A DNA stretch of 64,000 nucleotides from Liolophura sinensis. Its lineage: Eukaryota > Mollusca > Polyplacophora > Chitonida > Chitonidae. The position numbers and the translations under genes are program-made. The stretch is taken from the NCBI RefSeq assembly GCF_032854445.1, contig NC_088296.1:19393485-19457484 (forward strand), in the 5' to 3' direction. This document shows positions 1-11,596 of the stretch, in pieces. Under the pieces are notes generated by a model. The model did no database searches. It was not told the DNA's origin and saw only the letters and a list, made by a program, of their open reading frames with translations. Within the stretch, counting starts at the first letter, position 1, and every line of letters starts with the position of its first letter.

Positions 1-325
1 TAAAGGTTCCCTTTTCCCATAAACAGAAACAAATCTCGAGGGAATAAAGGTTCCCTTTTCCCATAAACAGAAACAAATCTCGAGGGAATAAAGGTTCCTT
101 TTTCCCATAAACAGAAACAAATCTCGAGGGAATAAAGGTTCCTTTTTCCCATAAACAGAAACAAATCTCGAGGGAATAAAGGTTCCTTTTTCCCATAAAC
201 AGGAACAAATCTCTAGGGAATAAAGGTTCCCTTTTCCCATAAACAGGAACAAATCTCTAGGGAATAAACGTTTCCTCTTCCCATAACAAGGAACAAATCT
301 CTAGGGAATAAATCTTCCTTTTTCC
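1..325. repeat. 44-bp tandem repeat array
   Basis: Seven or more head-to-tail copies of a 44-bp unit containing GGAATAAAGGTTCC and CATAAACAG. Left copies are nearly identical; the last two have diverged. The array continues off the left edge. It lies on the 3' side of antistasin-like locus D, so it may be in an intron of that gene. The block AATAAAGG-TCC resembles the 41-bp array in locus F. Confidence 0.95.
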
Positions 326-611
326 AACGTGCATACAGCAAATGTTCCCCATTCTTCATCCCATGCACACCGATTACAAACATGAAGACGCTTTATTGAT
401 ATCGCATTCTTAGTGAGTCACTTTTAGCATACTTTTACCATTTTGGCTCACAAAGTATACTTTTCAAAGTCTGCCGAGGGGTGTAATTTAAGATGTTACC
501 TGAGATTATTTTTGAAATTTGTAGACAGACCGGTACTACATTATCTTGGAGGTGAGAGCAGTCATAAGAATATATATGTCAGATTTCTGTCCATTTGGGG
601 ATAATTTTTTT
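326..611. other. No gene seen
   Basis: AT-rich sequence between the 44-bp array and a MITE. I see no exon, repeat or regulatory motif. Confidence 0.5.
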
Positions 612-845
612 TTCAGCTGACTCAAAAATTTGAGTTATACAAATTCAACTGAAGTTAAAAGACAGATGACCAGAACATGAGTGCATGATGAATCTCATCT
701 GGCCATATTGCTGACCCACTTAATTGGTTAGTTGGAAAAGTCTTTCATGCCTCATCTGATTTTTTCATGTGACACAATTTTCGGAGTTGAATTAGCTTTA
801 TTGTATAACTCAGTTAACCCTAACTTTTCCTCTCAGTGTAGACTA
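612..845. mobile_element. MITE family 1, degenerate copy
   Basis: Non-coding element with imperfect inverted ends. The left end reads AACTCA-type motifs around TTGAGTTATACAAATTCAACT. The right end, reverse-complemented, starts ACACTGAGAGGAAAAGTTAG and includes GAGTTATACAA. The same family is at 4853-5098. No coding capacity. Confidence 0.65.
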
Positions 846-1317
846 CACATATAGCCATATATGAGGGTGGAGTACGAGTGACGAGACGTCGTGTTTCCAG
901 TCTCTCTATCATAGCGTGAATCCCATTCATTCTCGCCAGATCTACCATGCCCTTCAGAACAAAATGGCTGTAGCTATTTAGATCTATTTACACCTGTATA
1001 GTAAAACATCTATACATAGGGCTGTGTTATTTGATGTCTTTTCATTTTAACTTACGTGGACTTCACATGCAGAAGTCACATCCGCGAGAATCAATGTCAA
1101 CACCGTCACCACAAGCAAAAACACATGTGGCTTGACCACAGACTCTCCAGCTAAAATGCACGGCTAAAGGGAAAAAACACACAAAAAGGACATTATTTTA
1201 ATATATGTAATAAACAGTTGGATCAGCGCAATTGTTATCGATATTTTGTACGTCAGTATTACCGTAGCTTTGTTCTATATGTGCGATTATTGTACATGTA
1301 CAACATCTTTTTTAAAC

Positions 1318-1735
1318 TGGGTCCAGTTCTTTAAATGGCTGAAATGTTGATACATATAGATTTTGGCCGAAGTTTATATAGAATTTGTAGCTTAACGGCA
1401 GTTTATGGATTTTGTATAATAGTTTGGCCAAAGGGTATACATTCTTTACGAGTAATTTGGACGAAGTGAATAGAATTTGTAAGGTAATTTGACGGAAGTT
1501 TGTAGATTTTGAACGATAATTTGGGCGAAGGGTGCACATTTAGTGTGAGTCATTTGGGCGAAGGGTGCACATCTTGTATGAGTCATTTGGGGGAAGAGTG
1601 CACATTTTGTATGAGTCATTTGGGCGAAGGGTGCACATTTTGTACGAGTCATTTGGCCGAAGTGACTGTATTTTGTTCGGTAATTTGGTCAAAATGCATA
1701 GAATCTGTGTATTAAGTGTATAGGTTTTGTATGGC
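1318..1735. repeat. 33-36 bp tandem repeat in intron 1 of locus D
   Basis: Degenerate tandem array. The core copies (1550-1660) are 33 bp long, built on GTCATTTGGGCGAAGGGTGC and TTTTGTA. Outer copies have drifted in sequence and length. Because the unit is a multiple of three, short repetitive open frames appear on both strands; they are not treated as genes. Confidence 0.85.
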
Positions 1736-2195
1736 TTGGACTTTTTTGTCTACTTGTTTTGTTTAGAAAAGCTAAACTAGACTTCACGTGTTGTGCTTTC
1801 CGCCATCTGTCTACATTTGCTTATGCACGTGATCATGAACTTGAGCGTCGTATACATTTACACTGGCGCGTGCAAGTATAGCTATCATACATTACTGGAA
1901 TAAATAATTATTAATGGTCTTTGATTAAATGAAATTTATTTATTTATTTGTTTTTTGATTTGCTTGTTAACGCCGTGTTCAACAGAAATGTTTAAGTCCC
2001 ATACGAACGCGGTCAGGCTTGTTTACAATGGAGGTAAACAGAGCGTCCAAGAGGAAACCGGAGCGTCCCAGAGGAAACCGGAGCATGCGGAATAAACCAC
2101 CGACCTAAGACTGGTACATGTATTTGGCAAAACTTCAGGCATTTAGCCTAGGCCATATTGATAGGACACGTCTACAGTTCAGGAATTCAGAACGT

Positions 2196-2410
2196 TGTGT
2201 AATATTTATTTATTTATGTGAGTGAAGTTTAACGTCATCCTCAAGAATATTTATCTTATAAGACCAGTATTATGGTTGGAGGAAACCGGGCAGAACTCTA
2301 GGGAAACCCACGACCGTCCGCACACTGCTGACACACCTTCCGTGTACGACCCCAGAGGAAGTCAGCATGACCTTGTACTTGAACTCACAACGATCGCTTT
2401 GGTATAAGGC
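2196..2410 (-). mobile_element. tRNA-derived SINE family 1, antisense
   Basis: On the + strand it runs from a TTTATTTATTTATG tail, through a diverged GTTTAACGTC segment and the central GGAAACCGGGCAGA block, to TTGAACTCACA, the reverse complement of a pol III B box. The tRNA head is missing or diverged. It is one of about a dozen copies in the window. Confidence 0.8.
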
Positions 2411-2586
2411 TCTTTGGTTAACAATGTGAAATGGGTTTGCACTACAAGAAATAGAGAAAAATCTTGATGTAGAGTTAACTTACCTGCCGTCCCAGCAATC
2501 AGCACACCGAAAATCAGCAAGAATCTCAACATGATGGGGTTCCTATAGAGCAGTTAGCCCAACAATGACGAGTTCCTTCAAAAAAT

Positions 2587-2818
2587 GCTGGGAGCCTCAG
2601 TGGCTCAGTTGGTTAGCGGCCTAGCGCAGCGCATTGACCCACCAATGCGGTCTACCAATGCGGTCGCTGTGACTTCAAGTCCAGCTCATGCTGGCTTCCT
2701 CTCCTCCGGTACGTGGGAAGGGCTGTTGGCAACCTGCGGATGGTCGAGGGTTTCCTCCGGGCTCTGCCCGGGTTCCCCCCACCATAATGCTGGCCGCCGA
2801 CATGTATATAGATAGATA
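2587..2818 (+). mobile_element. tRNA-derived SINE family 1, sense
   Basis: Near full-length. The head has A-box-like TGGCTCAGTTGGTTAGC and a B-box-like GTGACTTCAAGTCC, then the family's central block (GGTTTCCTCCGGGCTCTGCC) and CATAATGCTGGCCGCC. It lies about 55 bp upstream of the locus D start codon, where a core promoter would be expected. Confidence 0.88.
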
Positions 2819-3005
2819 GATCTGGCAATTACGTGCGTGTATATAGGTTCATTTAAGTCAAGGGCATTTACTATGGTGACATTCAATGTAATGTTATTGT
2901 ATTATCTGGTATTAACCGTGCGATTGGAAACGAACAGTCAATATATCGAGAACGAGTACAGCGGTAAAAAGGCCCTATACTATTACATGCAAAGCGCGGC
3001 CGAGT

Positions 3006-3215
3006 GGAATAGCGCGGCAGGGCGGCATAATGACCCAGGAGCCTCTCACAAATGCGGCCGCTGTGAGTTCAAGTTCAGCTCATGCTGGCGTCCTCTCTGG
3101 CCGTACGTGGGAAGGTCTGGCAGCAGCCTGCGGATGATAGTTGTTTTCGCCTAGGCTTTGCCCGGTTTTCCTTCCTCCATAATACTGACCGCTGTCGTAT
3201 AAGTTCAATATTCTT
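3006..3215 (+). mobile_element. SINE family 1, sense, 5' truncated
   Basis: Starts inside the head (AGCGCGGCAGGGCGG), then the B box in GTGAGTTCAAGTTCAG, the central block and CGTCGTATAAG. No target duplication found. Confidence 0.82.
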
Positions 3216-3498
3216 GGTATTCTTGATACGGTTAACAAATGAATACAACGCTACACTGACACTCATTTCATTGTACGTGTGTGACACAAATTACACAATT
3301 TGTGTACTACTGGTGCACAAATATCATGCTGATGTCGATTTTTGCCACACTGTGTATCATATCACTCTAATACAGAAGTTTTCAGAGGGCACATGTACAT
3401 GCACCGGGAGATGGGCTATCGTTTTCCGGTGGATCTGTTCATGCACTGTACAGTTCACAGTGTAAATGAAGTAAATTAAAACAGTATGTAGACGATCA

Positions 3499-3727
3499 TA
3501 TTTATTTATTTATTTGGTGTTTTACGCCGTGCTTAAGAATATTTCACTTATGCCACGGCGGCAAGCATTATGCTGAGAGGAAATGGGGCACAGCTCGGGG
3601 GAAACACACGACCATCAGCATGTTGCTGACAGGCCGGAGAGAGGAAACCAGCAGGAGCTAGACTTGAACTCACAGGTATCGCAATGGTGAAAGGTTTCCA
3701 AGTCATTGCGCCGCGCTGGCACGCTAA
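3499..3727 (-). mobile_element. SINE family 1, antisense
   Basis: Plus-strand order is (TTTA)n, TTGGTGTTTTACGCCGTG, ATTTCACTTATGCC, central block, TTGAACTCACAG, then the decayed head GCGCCGCGCTGGCACGCTA. Nearly complete but diverged. Confidence 0.88.
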
Positions 3728-4678
3728 ATACCCCGAAAATATTTATAATGGAGGTTTTCAGTCAGCGCTCGTCATAAGTCAGCAATAGCTGGCTGCAGAT
3801 ATAAATCATCTATACGCGGAGATGTTCGACAGCATGCATTGCAATAAATGCCGTTAGGCTAAAATGAGAGAAATGCTCGACCGTTCACTCGTTCGTTGTA
3901 CAGCTATTTACAGGTACATGTAATTTGGTCAAAGGTCAAAATCAATCGCCTTGTTGACATCACGAGCTTCCCATTTGAATGATCACGTGACACGAGAACT
4001 TCATATTTGTCCAAAGGGGAAAGGCGGAGTGGCTGAAAAGAAAATAGTATGAAATTTGTGAACATAATCCATCTCTACACGTAACTGAAATGTTATAAAT
4101 CACTTTGACAAATGTTTATTTATTATCTTAAATCTAATAAACACTTGTTGTTTCCGTCATTATAAAGGGCAATCATTTTGTAATCCATGATTAAGTTACA
4201 TGCCTTAATACAGGTAACATTTGGATATGACCTTCACATTTCACAGCAATCAACACGTGTGATTTTATGTTGACATTTTGACAATTTAAGAGAATAGATT
4301 ACACTTCACGTTTATGGCTGAAATATTTTTGATGTGGCATTAAAACAAATAGTTATGTGTTTATCCTTAAATACTTTCTGACGCCCTCCCTCTCCAACCC
4401 AGACATGATGTCTACGCCCCGTCTAGAGCATATAAGTTAATCCGCGTAATTCAGAAAGTACTACTTTTCAAGTGGCACTGATTTCAGATAACACAACGAC
4501 ACTCTATTAATTATTAGATAGTTCCAGTACAAGTATATTTTGACTTGAGCACATTTACTCTTAGTTTCATATAAAAAAACACATGTAAATGATGGATAAT
4601 TGCATAGATTTTACGAAACTATTATATAACGAATATATTACGAAACTGACAGATCGCTAATGGAAGAAATAACAATTT
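3728..4678. other. Intergenic region upstream of locus E
   Basis: AT-rich sequence between a SINE and the locus E promoter. I see no exon or repeat family here. Confidence 0.45.
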
Positions 4679-4715
4679 TATAAAAGAGACCGCCATGTTA
4701 TTGAGGCATCTCTTT
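4679..4715 (+). promoter_or_regulatory. Core promoter of locus E
   Basis: TATAAAA at 4679-4685, with TTAGTG about 31 nt downstream. That matches the TCAGTG initiator-like motif in the leaders of loci C and A. The signal-peptide ATG follows at 4743. The spacing fits a standard pol II TATA-initiator pair. Confidence 0.55.
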
Positions 4716-4825
4716 AGTGAAGCAAGGAAAATTTCGGTTCAGATGAATTTCATCATCATGTCGAGATTGTTGTTGAATTTTGTTTTTCTGATCGCGGCTG
4801 TAGCGGGTAAGTTTAAACAATTTTT

Positions 4826-5282
4826 TTATTTATTTTTTTTGATTGGTGTTTTACACCGTAAAATGAGAGAGGAGTTTGGGTAAAAAAATGCTATACAATT
4901 GAGCTAATTCAACTCAGAAAACTGAGTCATATGACCAGATTGGCTGAGTCATGAAAGAATCCTGTGAGTTTTCGGTCTAGCCAACTGAGTCAACAATATA
5001 ACCAGATGAGTTTCATGCAAGGAATTAACTCAATTGTATAACTCAAATTTTCACCCAAACTTTTCGGTTGACCCAAACTTTACTCTCGGTGTAGGCCTTC
5101 TCCAAAATAACACATGTATGACGGCGCCAAGCATTATATGGTGGGAGTAAACTAAGCAGCACCAGAGGGAAAACCACGACTATGCGAAACCTGCTGGCAG
5201 ACCGTTTTCATGTGTCGAGAGATCTAGAGGAAGCCAGCATATGCTGGACTTGAACTCACGACGACCTTTTGAAAGTGTTGTA
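4826..5282 (-). mobile_element. SINE family 1, antisense, split by a MITE
   Basis: The 3' tail (TTTGATTGGTGTTTTACACCG) is at 4826-4862. The rest resumes at about 5113 with TATGACGGCGCCAAGCATTA and runs through TTGAACTCACGACGACC to about 5282. The two parts join in the order of the intact family, so the middle segment was inserted later. Confidence 0.8.
4853..5098. mobile_element. MITE family 1 nested in the SINE
   Basis: Inverted ends: the left has ACACCGTAAAATGAGAGAGG and AGTTTGGGT. The right, reverse-complemented, has ACACCGAGAGTAAAGTTTGG. Internal halves share TACAATTGAG-TAATTC in inverted orientation. No ORF. It interrupts the SINE at 4826-5282 and resembles 612-845. Confidence 0.72.
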
Positions 5283-6209
5283 CCGCCTTCTAAATATGAG
5301 TCCACACAAAAACACTTGAAATTTAGGACAACAACTTGTGCTGTTTCATTTAGCACATACACGTGTTACCCTAACACAAACACGTGTAAATAAATGTGAA
5401 GTACACATGTCTGTGATACAAAATAATGAAACACAGACAAGGCCTAATTCATCACAAAGTCAAGACGAGGCTTTTGTTGAAAAGAGCACAAGTGTTTTTT
5501 TGTGTGTGTGTATTTTATGCAAAATATAAACACTGGACAGGATATTTCTGCATTCGCCTGCTAATATTGTTCTCTGCATCTTGGTGATCTTGCATCTTAC
5601 GGTAGTCATGGCCATAATTACGGTATTGACGACCACATATACGGTAATCGCGGCCATATACGCGCTAAGGACGTCCTTATACAATAGGTTTTTTTCTATG
5701 TATATCCCATTTACATGTCCTGTGGTCCATTTCACGAAGCCAATTTTGACATAGGTGAAAACTTGAAATACGATTTAAGAGTTTACTTTTTAGGCCTTAT
5801 TGACCACCTCACCATTTTTATCATAAGACAAATGTGGCAAAGTTCCACTATCAAATAATAAACATTGTGGCAATTTTTAAAATTTCGACTTAAGTCAGAA
5901 TTGTTTTTTTGTGTAATCGGGCCCAGTATTTTGTTAACTTTAATGGACAAGCAGTCCAGTATTTCACTCTCCGCCGATTTGTTTGAAGCTTTGCCAGTGT
6001 GACAGCGAGCGTGATGAAAACGGATGTGACGTATGTGTGTGCCGTCCACGTAAGTGAGTGGGGAAGTTTTCCCAAACACATTCATGCGAACGATTTCCAC
6101 CGGGAGCTGGATTGGGTGAAATGTGGGAATAGCTTGATTGTCTGTTCAGTGGTCGAAGGTCCAAACACATGTAGCTCCAATATGGGTGTGTGTTTGTGCA
6201 CTGGGTAAG

Positions 6210-7500
6210 GGCCGATTTCGGCATGATGACGGACTGGAGGAGCTTTTGTACATTTCCCCAGTCTTACTATTCGTGGGGCCTGTGTGACAGCAGGCTGTCG
6301 TCGACTCTAGTGTGACCGTTTGCACAGTCAAACGTTCGTTGCTTTACCTCCGCGTCCTTCCCCCATAAATTTGACCGGCATTATAACTCTACCGCACACG
6401 GACGACATTTGTTCTCTTGATCCAGACAACAAAACATCCTCGAGGTTAGTCGTGTGCTGGTAACCATGACAAGAATTCCTCAGTCGGGGAACACCTGATC
6501 AAAGATTCGGCTTGTTTATTGTTTTTTAAAAAAATGAACCGGGCACAAGATTTGGCTCGTCTGCGGGCAACCTGGATCTTTTGAGATCGTTATCGTCTAC
6601 ATCAACCAATCAGCCTTTATACAAATGTCATGTGGGTACTTACGAAATGGAACCAGTGGCAACTTTATGGACAACTTACATGACATTGAACATACGTCTT
6701 TCGCCACCAGTTCTTAAAAATGGACAACAATTGTAACTTATGTGCTAGTAACCGATGTTCCGGATCATTTGACACCGAGATCTGAGAATCCGATTTTCAT
6801 TTCATTCATTCGTTTCATTTATTTATTTATTCACTCATTTCATTTATTTATTCACCATTGTTACATATACAAAAGTTATCAAGACAAGACAGTATTTGAA
6901 AGAATGAAGCCCCACAGAGATTGCTCTATTCAAACTTATAATTATAAATTAATGTTGTTGGCGAATGAATAGGAAAACAGATGCCACAAGAAAAAGTAAA
7001 AAAAAATCCCCCCCCCCGAAAAAAAAAGCACAAGAAATGTGTACTGTACAAACACCACGTACCAGGCATTTATTGCAGGAGTTCAGATTTTAGTTCTGAT
7101 TTAAACAGGGATATAGAAGTCAGACTCCTGATTTGTGTTGATAATTTATTCCATTCCATGAGTAGTATGATAAATGGCTTTTATAGAGTGCTATATTTAA
7201 ATCAAGAGATCTTCCTCTGGTATTGTAGAAGTGTACATTTTCGTCAACAATGTGTGCGCTAGACTTAAGTGAGCTATTCTTAACTGTGGCTTTGAACAAT
7301 AATCAAGTAAATAAAAACATAAACAGGGAAAATTTACTATCTTGGACGGAAAACGCTCATCTTCCAGGTAAAGATTTAATTTTTGCCTAGCGAAACATGG
7401 TTTATCAGATCCTCTGATGACATTTTTCAATTGTCATAAAGTTGTATGGTAAGCAGAAAACCATAGTGCCCGAAATATTTGCTCCGCATGTAAACGCAAT
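6210..7500. other. Intron 2 of locus E, no further exon assigned
   Basis: AT-rich, with TTTA-rich runs near 6820 and A/C homopolymers near 7000-7030. I see no clear exon. A Cys-rich stretch just before it (6107-6204) is discussed under findings. Confidence 0.45.
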
Positions 7501-7640
7501 TCAATTTTAATATATGTACCTTACTCAGTTTCTGCTCTAGCGTACGTGCTGCCCGGTGTGCCCTCGTCAGTGCCTATTGTATTGTCCTTTTGGATTTGTA
7601 CGAGACGTGAACAATTGTGATATCTGCCGTTGCCGAGACC

Positions 7641-8164
7641 GTAAGAGATTCACTAATTATTCCGCTCTCTCGATCTATATGTATTATCCATTCCTATGAT
7701 CAGGTATTTCGACAAAGTTATGGAAGCTGTACAAGACAGTTGAAGGCCTAGCTTAAAGACTGACTTTAATTCTGTAAACTTATTTGGAAAGTCCATGACA
7801 AACAAAGGTGTTGTTTTCATCCAGTCAGTCCAGTAAATTTAAAATCCTGACCCTCATTAAGTACAATAGACAGCTTCGGCGAGCTCTTAAGATGAGGAAC
7901 TTCTTCCAAGATATCTCGCCCTTTCCGCAACCATCAAAGGCTGATATTATGATGATTTTTTCACATTCTGTTGCCTTGAAAACATCAGTCAATGATGACT
8001 TGTTCATCATGATAACTTTATTCATTTCCTATTCAACAACGTGGTATGTATACGTTCCTAACAGAACACGTTCCATATAAGTTTATCAAAATCTAGTTTT
8101 GCGCCCTATTTTAGAGAAACAAACAGTCTTGCTTTAGTTGAACACGATTTGATGGGACGTATAC
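7641..8164. other. No gene seen
   Basis: Downstream flank of locus E exon 3. No further Cys-rich exon or terminal exon was recognised. Confidence 0.4.
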
Positions 8165-8508
8165 GACTATAGTCTGTTTCTTTCAGCCAGTCGCCCATAT
8201 TCAGCTGTCTGTACAATCAGTCATACTCACTAGCAAAATTACCTTTAATCAGTGACACTTAACAACTTGTTTTTCAATAGTTATGACGTCACCAGAGGCA
8301 ATGAGATCTTGGTGTTTAAACCAGGCTTATGGGGGAAATTATTCTAACTGTATTTTCCTTGCAATAATATAGACATACAATATATCGATGTACTGAGCTT
8401 GTGGTGTTACGTGTCACTAAAGAAACGCAATTTTGGCAGAGAGTATGACTGATTTTACAGACAACTTAATATAAGCGACAGACCAATAGAAATAGACTAT
8501 AGTCCACC
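8165..8508. mobile_element. MITE family 2 with about 100-bp inverted ends
   Basis: 8168-8270 is the imperfect reverse complement of 8403-8506. Both arms share GACTATAGTCT, TGTCTGTA-AATCAGTCATAC, CAAAATT and AGTGACAC. The roughly 130-bp centre has no ORF. A one-arm relic is at 58285-58375. Confidence 0.8.
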
Positions 8509-8509
8509 A

Positions 8510-9121
8510 TGTTGGGAAAAAAGATTGTATCGTAGTTGGTTACCTTGCACAAAGGTCAAACCAAGTGACCCTAACAAACAATATTACATATAATGTGTGT
8601 CTCACGTAGTGTTCGAAAGGGTACATGTATGTGGACTACAAACACAATCATGTCAAAAAAGAGTATTCAACACAATGTCACAGACAATTATAAACTGATT
8701 TGCTAAACACAGCTCTTATTTAACTATTTTGTTAAATGCATTAGCTTGTTGTTATTAATTTTGCAGAACACTGTATTTTTCCATCATGTTTCCATAAATG
8801 TTTGTTTGTGGAGTTGAACAAAGTCAACCCGAATCCATTTTTTTTGTTATTTCTCGTGCTGTAGCAAACAATGAAGTTGACGTCCCTTTTTTTTTTAATT
8901 CGGGAAATACCGTGTTATTTCATACAAACAGTCAATGTATACAAACAGGTTTACCTTGCTTTACTGACGCTGTGACTGCTTGCATAATAGATTAATCAGT
9001 AGACATAAAACTGGCATGCATAACTGAACCTCCTTAATTTTATTCTGCCTGCTTAAAACTCGGTCTGCCTTCTAACAAGCGCACACTTTTGCCTCTCGGT
9101 CTGTGGTGTACTTTCGGATGT
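8510..9121. other. No gene seen
   Basis: AT-rich sequence with short homopolymer runs; no exon or repeat family recognised. Confidence 0.4.
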
Positions 9122-9335
9122 ATTTATGTTTTTTATTTGATTGGTGTTTTATGTCGCACTCAAGAATATTTCACTTTTACGACAGCGGGCAACATTATGG
9201 TGGAAGGAAGCAAGGCAGAGGCTGGGTGAAACCCATGACCATCCTCAGGCTGCTGGCAGACCTTCCTACGTGCGACCGGAGAGGAAGCCAACATGAGCAG
9301 GACTTGAACTCACAGTGACTGCATCGGATATCAGT
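9122..9335 (-). mobile_element. SINE family 1, antisense
   Basis: Starts TTTATTTGATTGGTGTTTTA, continues with CAAGAATATTTCACTT and the GCAGAGGCTGGGTGAAACCC block, and ends in AGGACTTGAACTCACAGTGA. The tRNA head is cut short. Confidence 0.88.
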
Positions 9336-9949
9336 TTGCGACGAATATAATTGTTACACGGACAGATTAATTCCACTGTACAGAGTTTGTCAGTAGACAA
9401 CCCTGTTTTCACGAAGACGGCTAGGAGTTGTGGAGAACATGTGTATGTAGCCAGACCCAAAGGGCACTGCCTTTAACACTGAGCGTTTGTTTGGGACGTG
9501 CTATCATCTTCAACAGTAAGTTTGTCATCCACGCGTCGAAACAGACATTCGTATATCAGCCGTCAACCAGGGACGTTCCAGGTTGTCTGTCGTTCGTCCA
9601 GCCATAAGGACGACGCAAACCTGATAGGCGAGTCATGTAGTTCTAATACGTAATTTTATGCATCAAACAACTGCTTTCTTCCGATGTAAAGTAGTATGTT
9701 CCAGTGAAAACGTACTGTGCATCAATAAAACCTACTTTACTGATGATCCATTCAGCTGACATTACAATAACTACCGAAACCTATCATGCGGCATTAAAAA
9801 AAAAATCAGTACCTTAACAGAATAGATGCGAATCATTGCTTCCTTTGTCGTTACGTCTTTCTTTGATGGATAAATATCGTGAACTATAAAATTGAAAGCT
9901 AATTTGACCAGCTTTTGTTCAGAAAATACGTCATTCACATTTCACCATA

Positions 9950-9950
<1 letters not shown>

Positions 9951-9996
<46 letters not shown>

Positions 9997-9997
9997 G
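9951..9997. repeat. (CTGT)n microsatellite
   Basis: About twelve uninterrupted CTGT repeats followed by a short GTAT run. The surrounding sequence (9336-10606) shows nothing else recognisable. Confidence 0.97.
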
Positions 9998-10606
9998 CAT
10001 GTATGTATGTACAGCTACATATAATCATAAATGTTACTTGTCCTTAATTTTTGTCTCAGAAATGGGGTAGGAAGCTCGAATCAAGCTCTCGCTAGTTTGT
10101 TTGTGGTCTTCGATCAATTTTTGTTTCTGAACTTCGTCCTATAAGTTAATAACTCTTGACTAGTCAATAGAGATAAATAAATAAAAATAAAAACAATATA
10201 TAAATACGTAGTGATCTCCACTAGTATACGGGACATTATTGTGTGAATGAATTACTGCATGTACAGCCAATATATCAATTTAACAAAATGTCATCAGAAA
10301 TCAGTTGTCCCATTTGATACTATACTAATATTTGCTTACTTCGCGCTCCTTTCAGCTGGACAGAGTAAATGTACTAAAGCATCAATCCAAGTGTTCTAGA
10401 TAAAACATTTATCTTAACATTGTACGCGGACATCTTGCCCCCCTCCCCAACAAAGTATGATTCGCTAGAAGGAACGTAATGGTCTCCATAGACCGATGCC
10501 CACATTTGAATAGTACAATACGGCTTTTAGTCAGTCATTTTCGGAGGTTAAAGAGACTAAATCGGACATTTTTGGCAAATTAGTACAGTTCTGGTCAGTA
10601 TAATTT

Positions 10607-10905
10607 AAACTTTGTGTTTAATGTCGTACTGAAAATTTTTTTCAGCCCATGGCGCCGAAGTGCTACCGCCACTGAAGTATCACGCGGAAGACACAAGACA
10701 TGACACCACACGGCCACATTATGCTGACACCGAGTCAACCAGTCCTGTTTCCTTGCACTAACCTCTCAGTGCTAAGCGCCAGGTGAGGCAACAACAAGTA
10801 TCATTTTTAAAGTCTTTGATATTACCCGATTCGGGTTTGATCCCGGGTCTCCTGGCTTTGAGGAAGACGCTCTAACCATTAGGTCACCGAAGCGGTCTTC
10901 ATGTA
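10607..10905 (-). mobile_element. SINE family 2 (tRNA-like head on minus strand)
   Basis: Starts with GTTTAATGTCGTACTGAAAA, the conserved block shared with 59137-59489, 21390 and 40866. It ends in a tRNA-like segment that reads on the minus strand as GACCTAATGGTTAGAGCGTC with B box GGGATCAAACCC. Diverged. Confidence 0.65.
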
Positions 10906-11596
10906 GAGAAGATAATATTCATGCAGACTTACATGTAAACTTGAAACCTATTTCTATACCTTCAGGACTAAAGTATCTTTTTTCAGAGAAAAGGGATAAG
11001 AGTTAATTAAAACTCTTTGATCTCACAAGCCTAAATTTACCCATACAGAGCATAATCACGAAGACTCAGTTTAAACAGATGCATTTGTTCACACTAGTAA
11101 ATGAAATAAATCTGTATCTAAAAACAATCTTATTAAGGGGGAATCATAAGGCTATACTCAATCCAGTTTTGCAGAAAATAAAATGTTTGCTTTCTTATTA
11201 TACATTTTGTTGAAGGGAGGATCTGTACTTAAGAAAAAATACGGGGGTTTTGCTAACATAACAGCTGTATACGAAGTACTTGGCATAAAGTGAACAGAAA
11301 TTAAGCATTTTAACATCATTTTCGAAAAAATACCTCTGGAGGTAACCATGCATAATCCCAGTGGAAGAACTGTTTACTCTTCTATCTACAATTCCTGAAA
11401 ATAGGCGAGGGACGGGTATTTTTGAATTCGCCAGTGAAATTAGAAAAACGTCCTAAATGTGGAGTGTCTGCTTCATAAACCATAGATCCGGACTTCAACC
11501 CCGAATGGAGTCATACCTCTCGTTTTGTGGGGGGGTGGGTGTGTATGTGTGTGTGGGCGGAGGGTGGGAGTGGGGAGGGCTCCGTTGCCAACGGGA
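10906..11596. other. No gene seen
   Basis: AT-rich, with a G/T-rich simple stretch at about 11528-11580. No exon recognised. Confidence 0.4.

Larger units (their letters stand above)
1056..2532 (-). pseudogene. Antistasin-like secreted peptide, locus D (two exons, internal stop)
   Basis: Exon 1 (2532-2484, 49 nt) encodes the signal peptide MLRFLLIFGVLIAGTAG and ends in a phase-1 GTAAG donor. Exon 2 (1163-1056, 108 nt) follows a CCCTTTAG acceptor and carries an antistasin-type Cys pattern (C-x4-C-x3-C-x10-C-x2-C). The domain ends CDFCM and then an in-frame TGA stands where sister loci have the last Cys and CRP. A CCAC|GTAAG donor is still present after it. The family are secreted serine-protease inhibitors in leeches, cnidarians and molluscs; inhibition here is inferred. 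It could be a truncated functional peptide, but the lost final Cys favours decay. No type-2 exon is visible before the left edge. A SINE sits just upstream of the start. Confidence 0.65.
4743..7640 (+). pseudogene. Antistasin-like secreted peptide, locus E (only plus-strand copy)
   Basis: Exon 1 (4743-4806) encodes the signal peptide MNFIIMSRLLLNFVFLIAAV and ends G|GTAAG, phase 1. Exon 2 (5960-6049, 90 nt, acceptor TCCAG) reads through SPPICLKLC to CDVCVCRP and keeps phase 1, but lacks one spacer segment of sister type-1 domains. Exon 3 (7541-7640, acceptor CTCTAG, donor C|GTAAG) contains the type-2 motif CPFGFVRDVNNCDICRCRDR. Its Cys frame is one base out of phase with exon 2: phase-1 entry gives five residues and then loses the motif. 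Either a frameshift has disabled it or another acceptor is used. Intron 1 holds a SINE interrupted by a MITE. E is inverted relative to the other loci and is a diverged member. Confidence 0.65.

Noticed and set aside
1-325. Regular direct repeats resembling a CRISPR array
   Set aside because: Units are contiguous without unique spacers, and the genome is clearly eukaryotic. The other arrays are also plain tandem repeats.
3082-3465. 127-codon plus-strand frame
   Set aside because: Starts inside a SINE and runs into non-coding flank; no domain.
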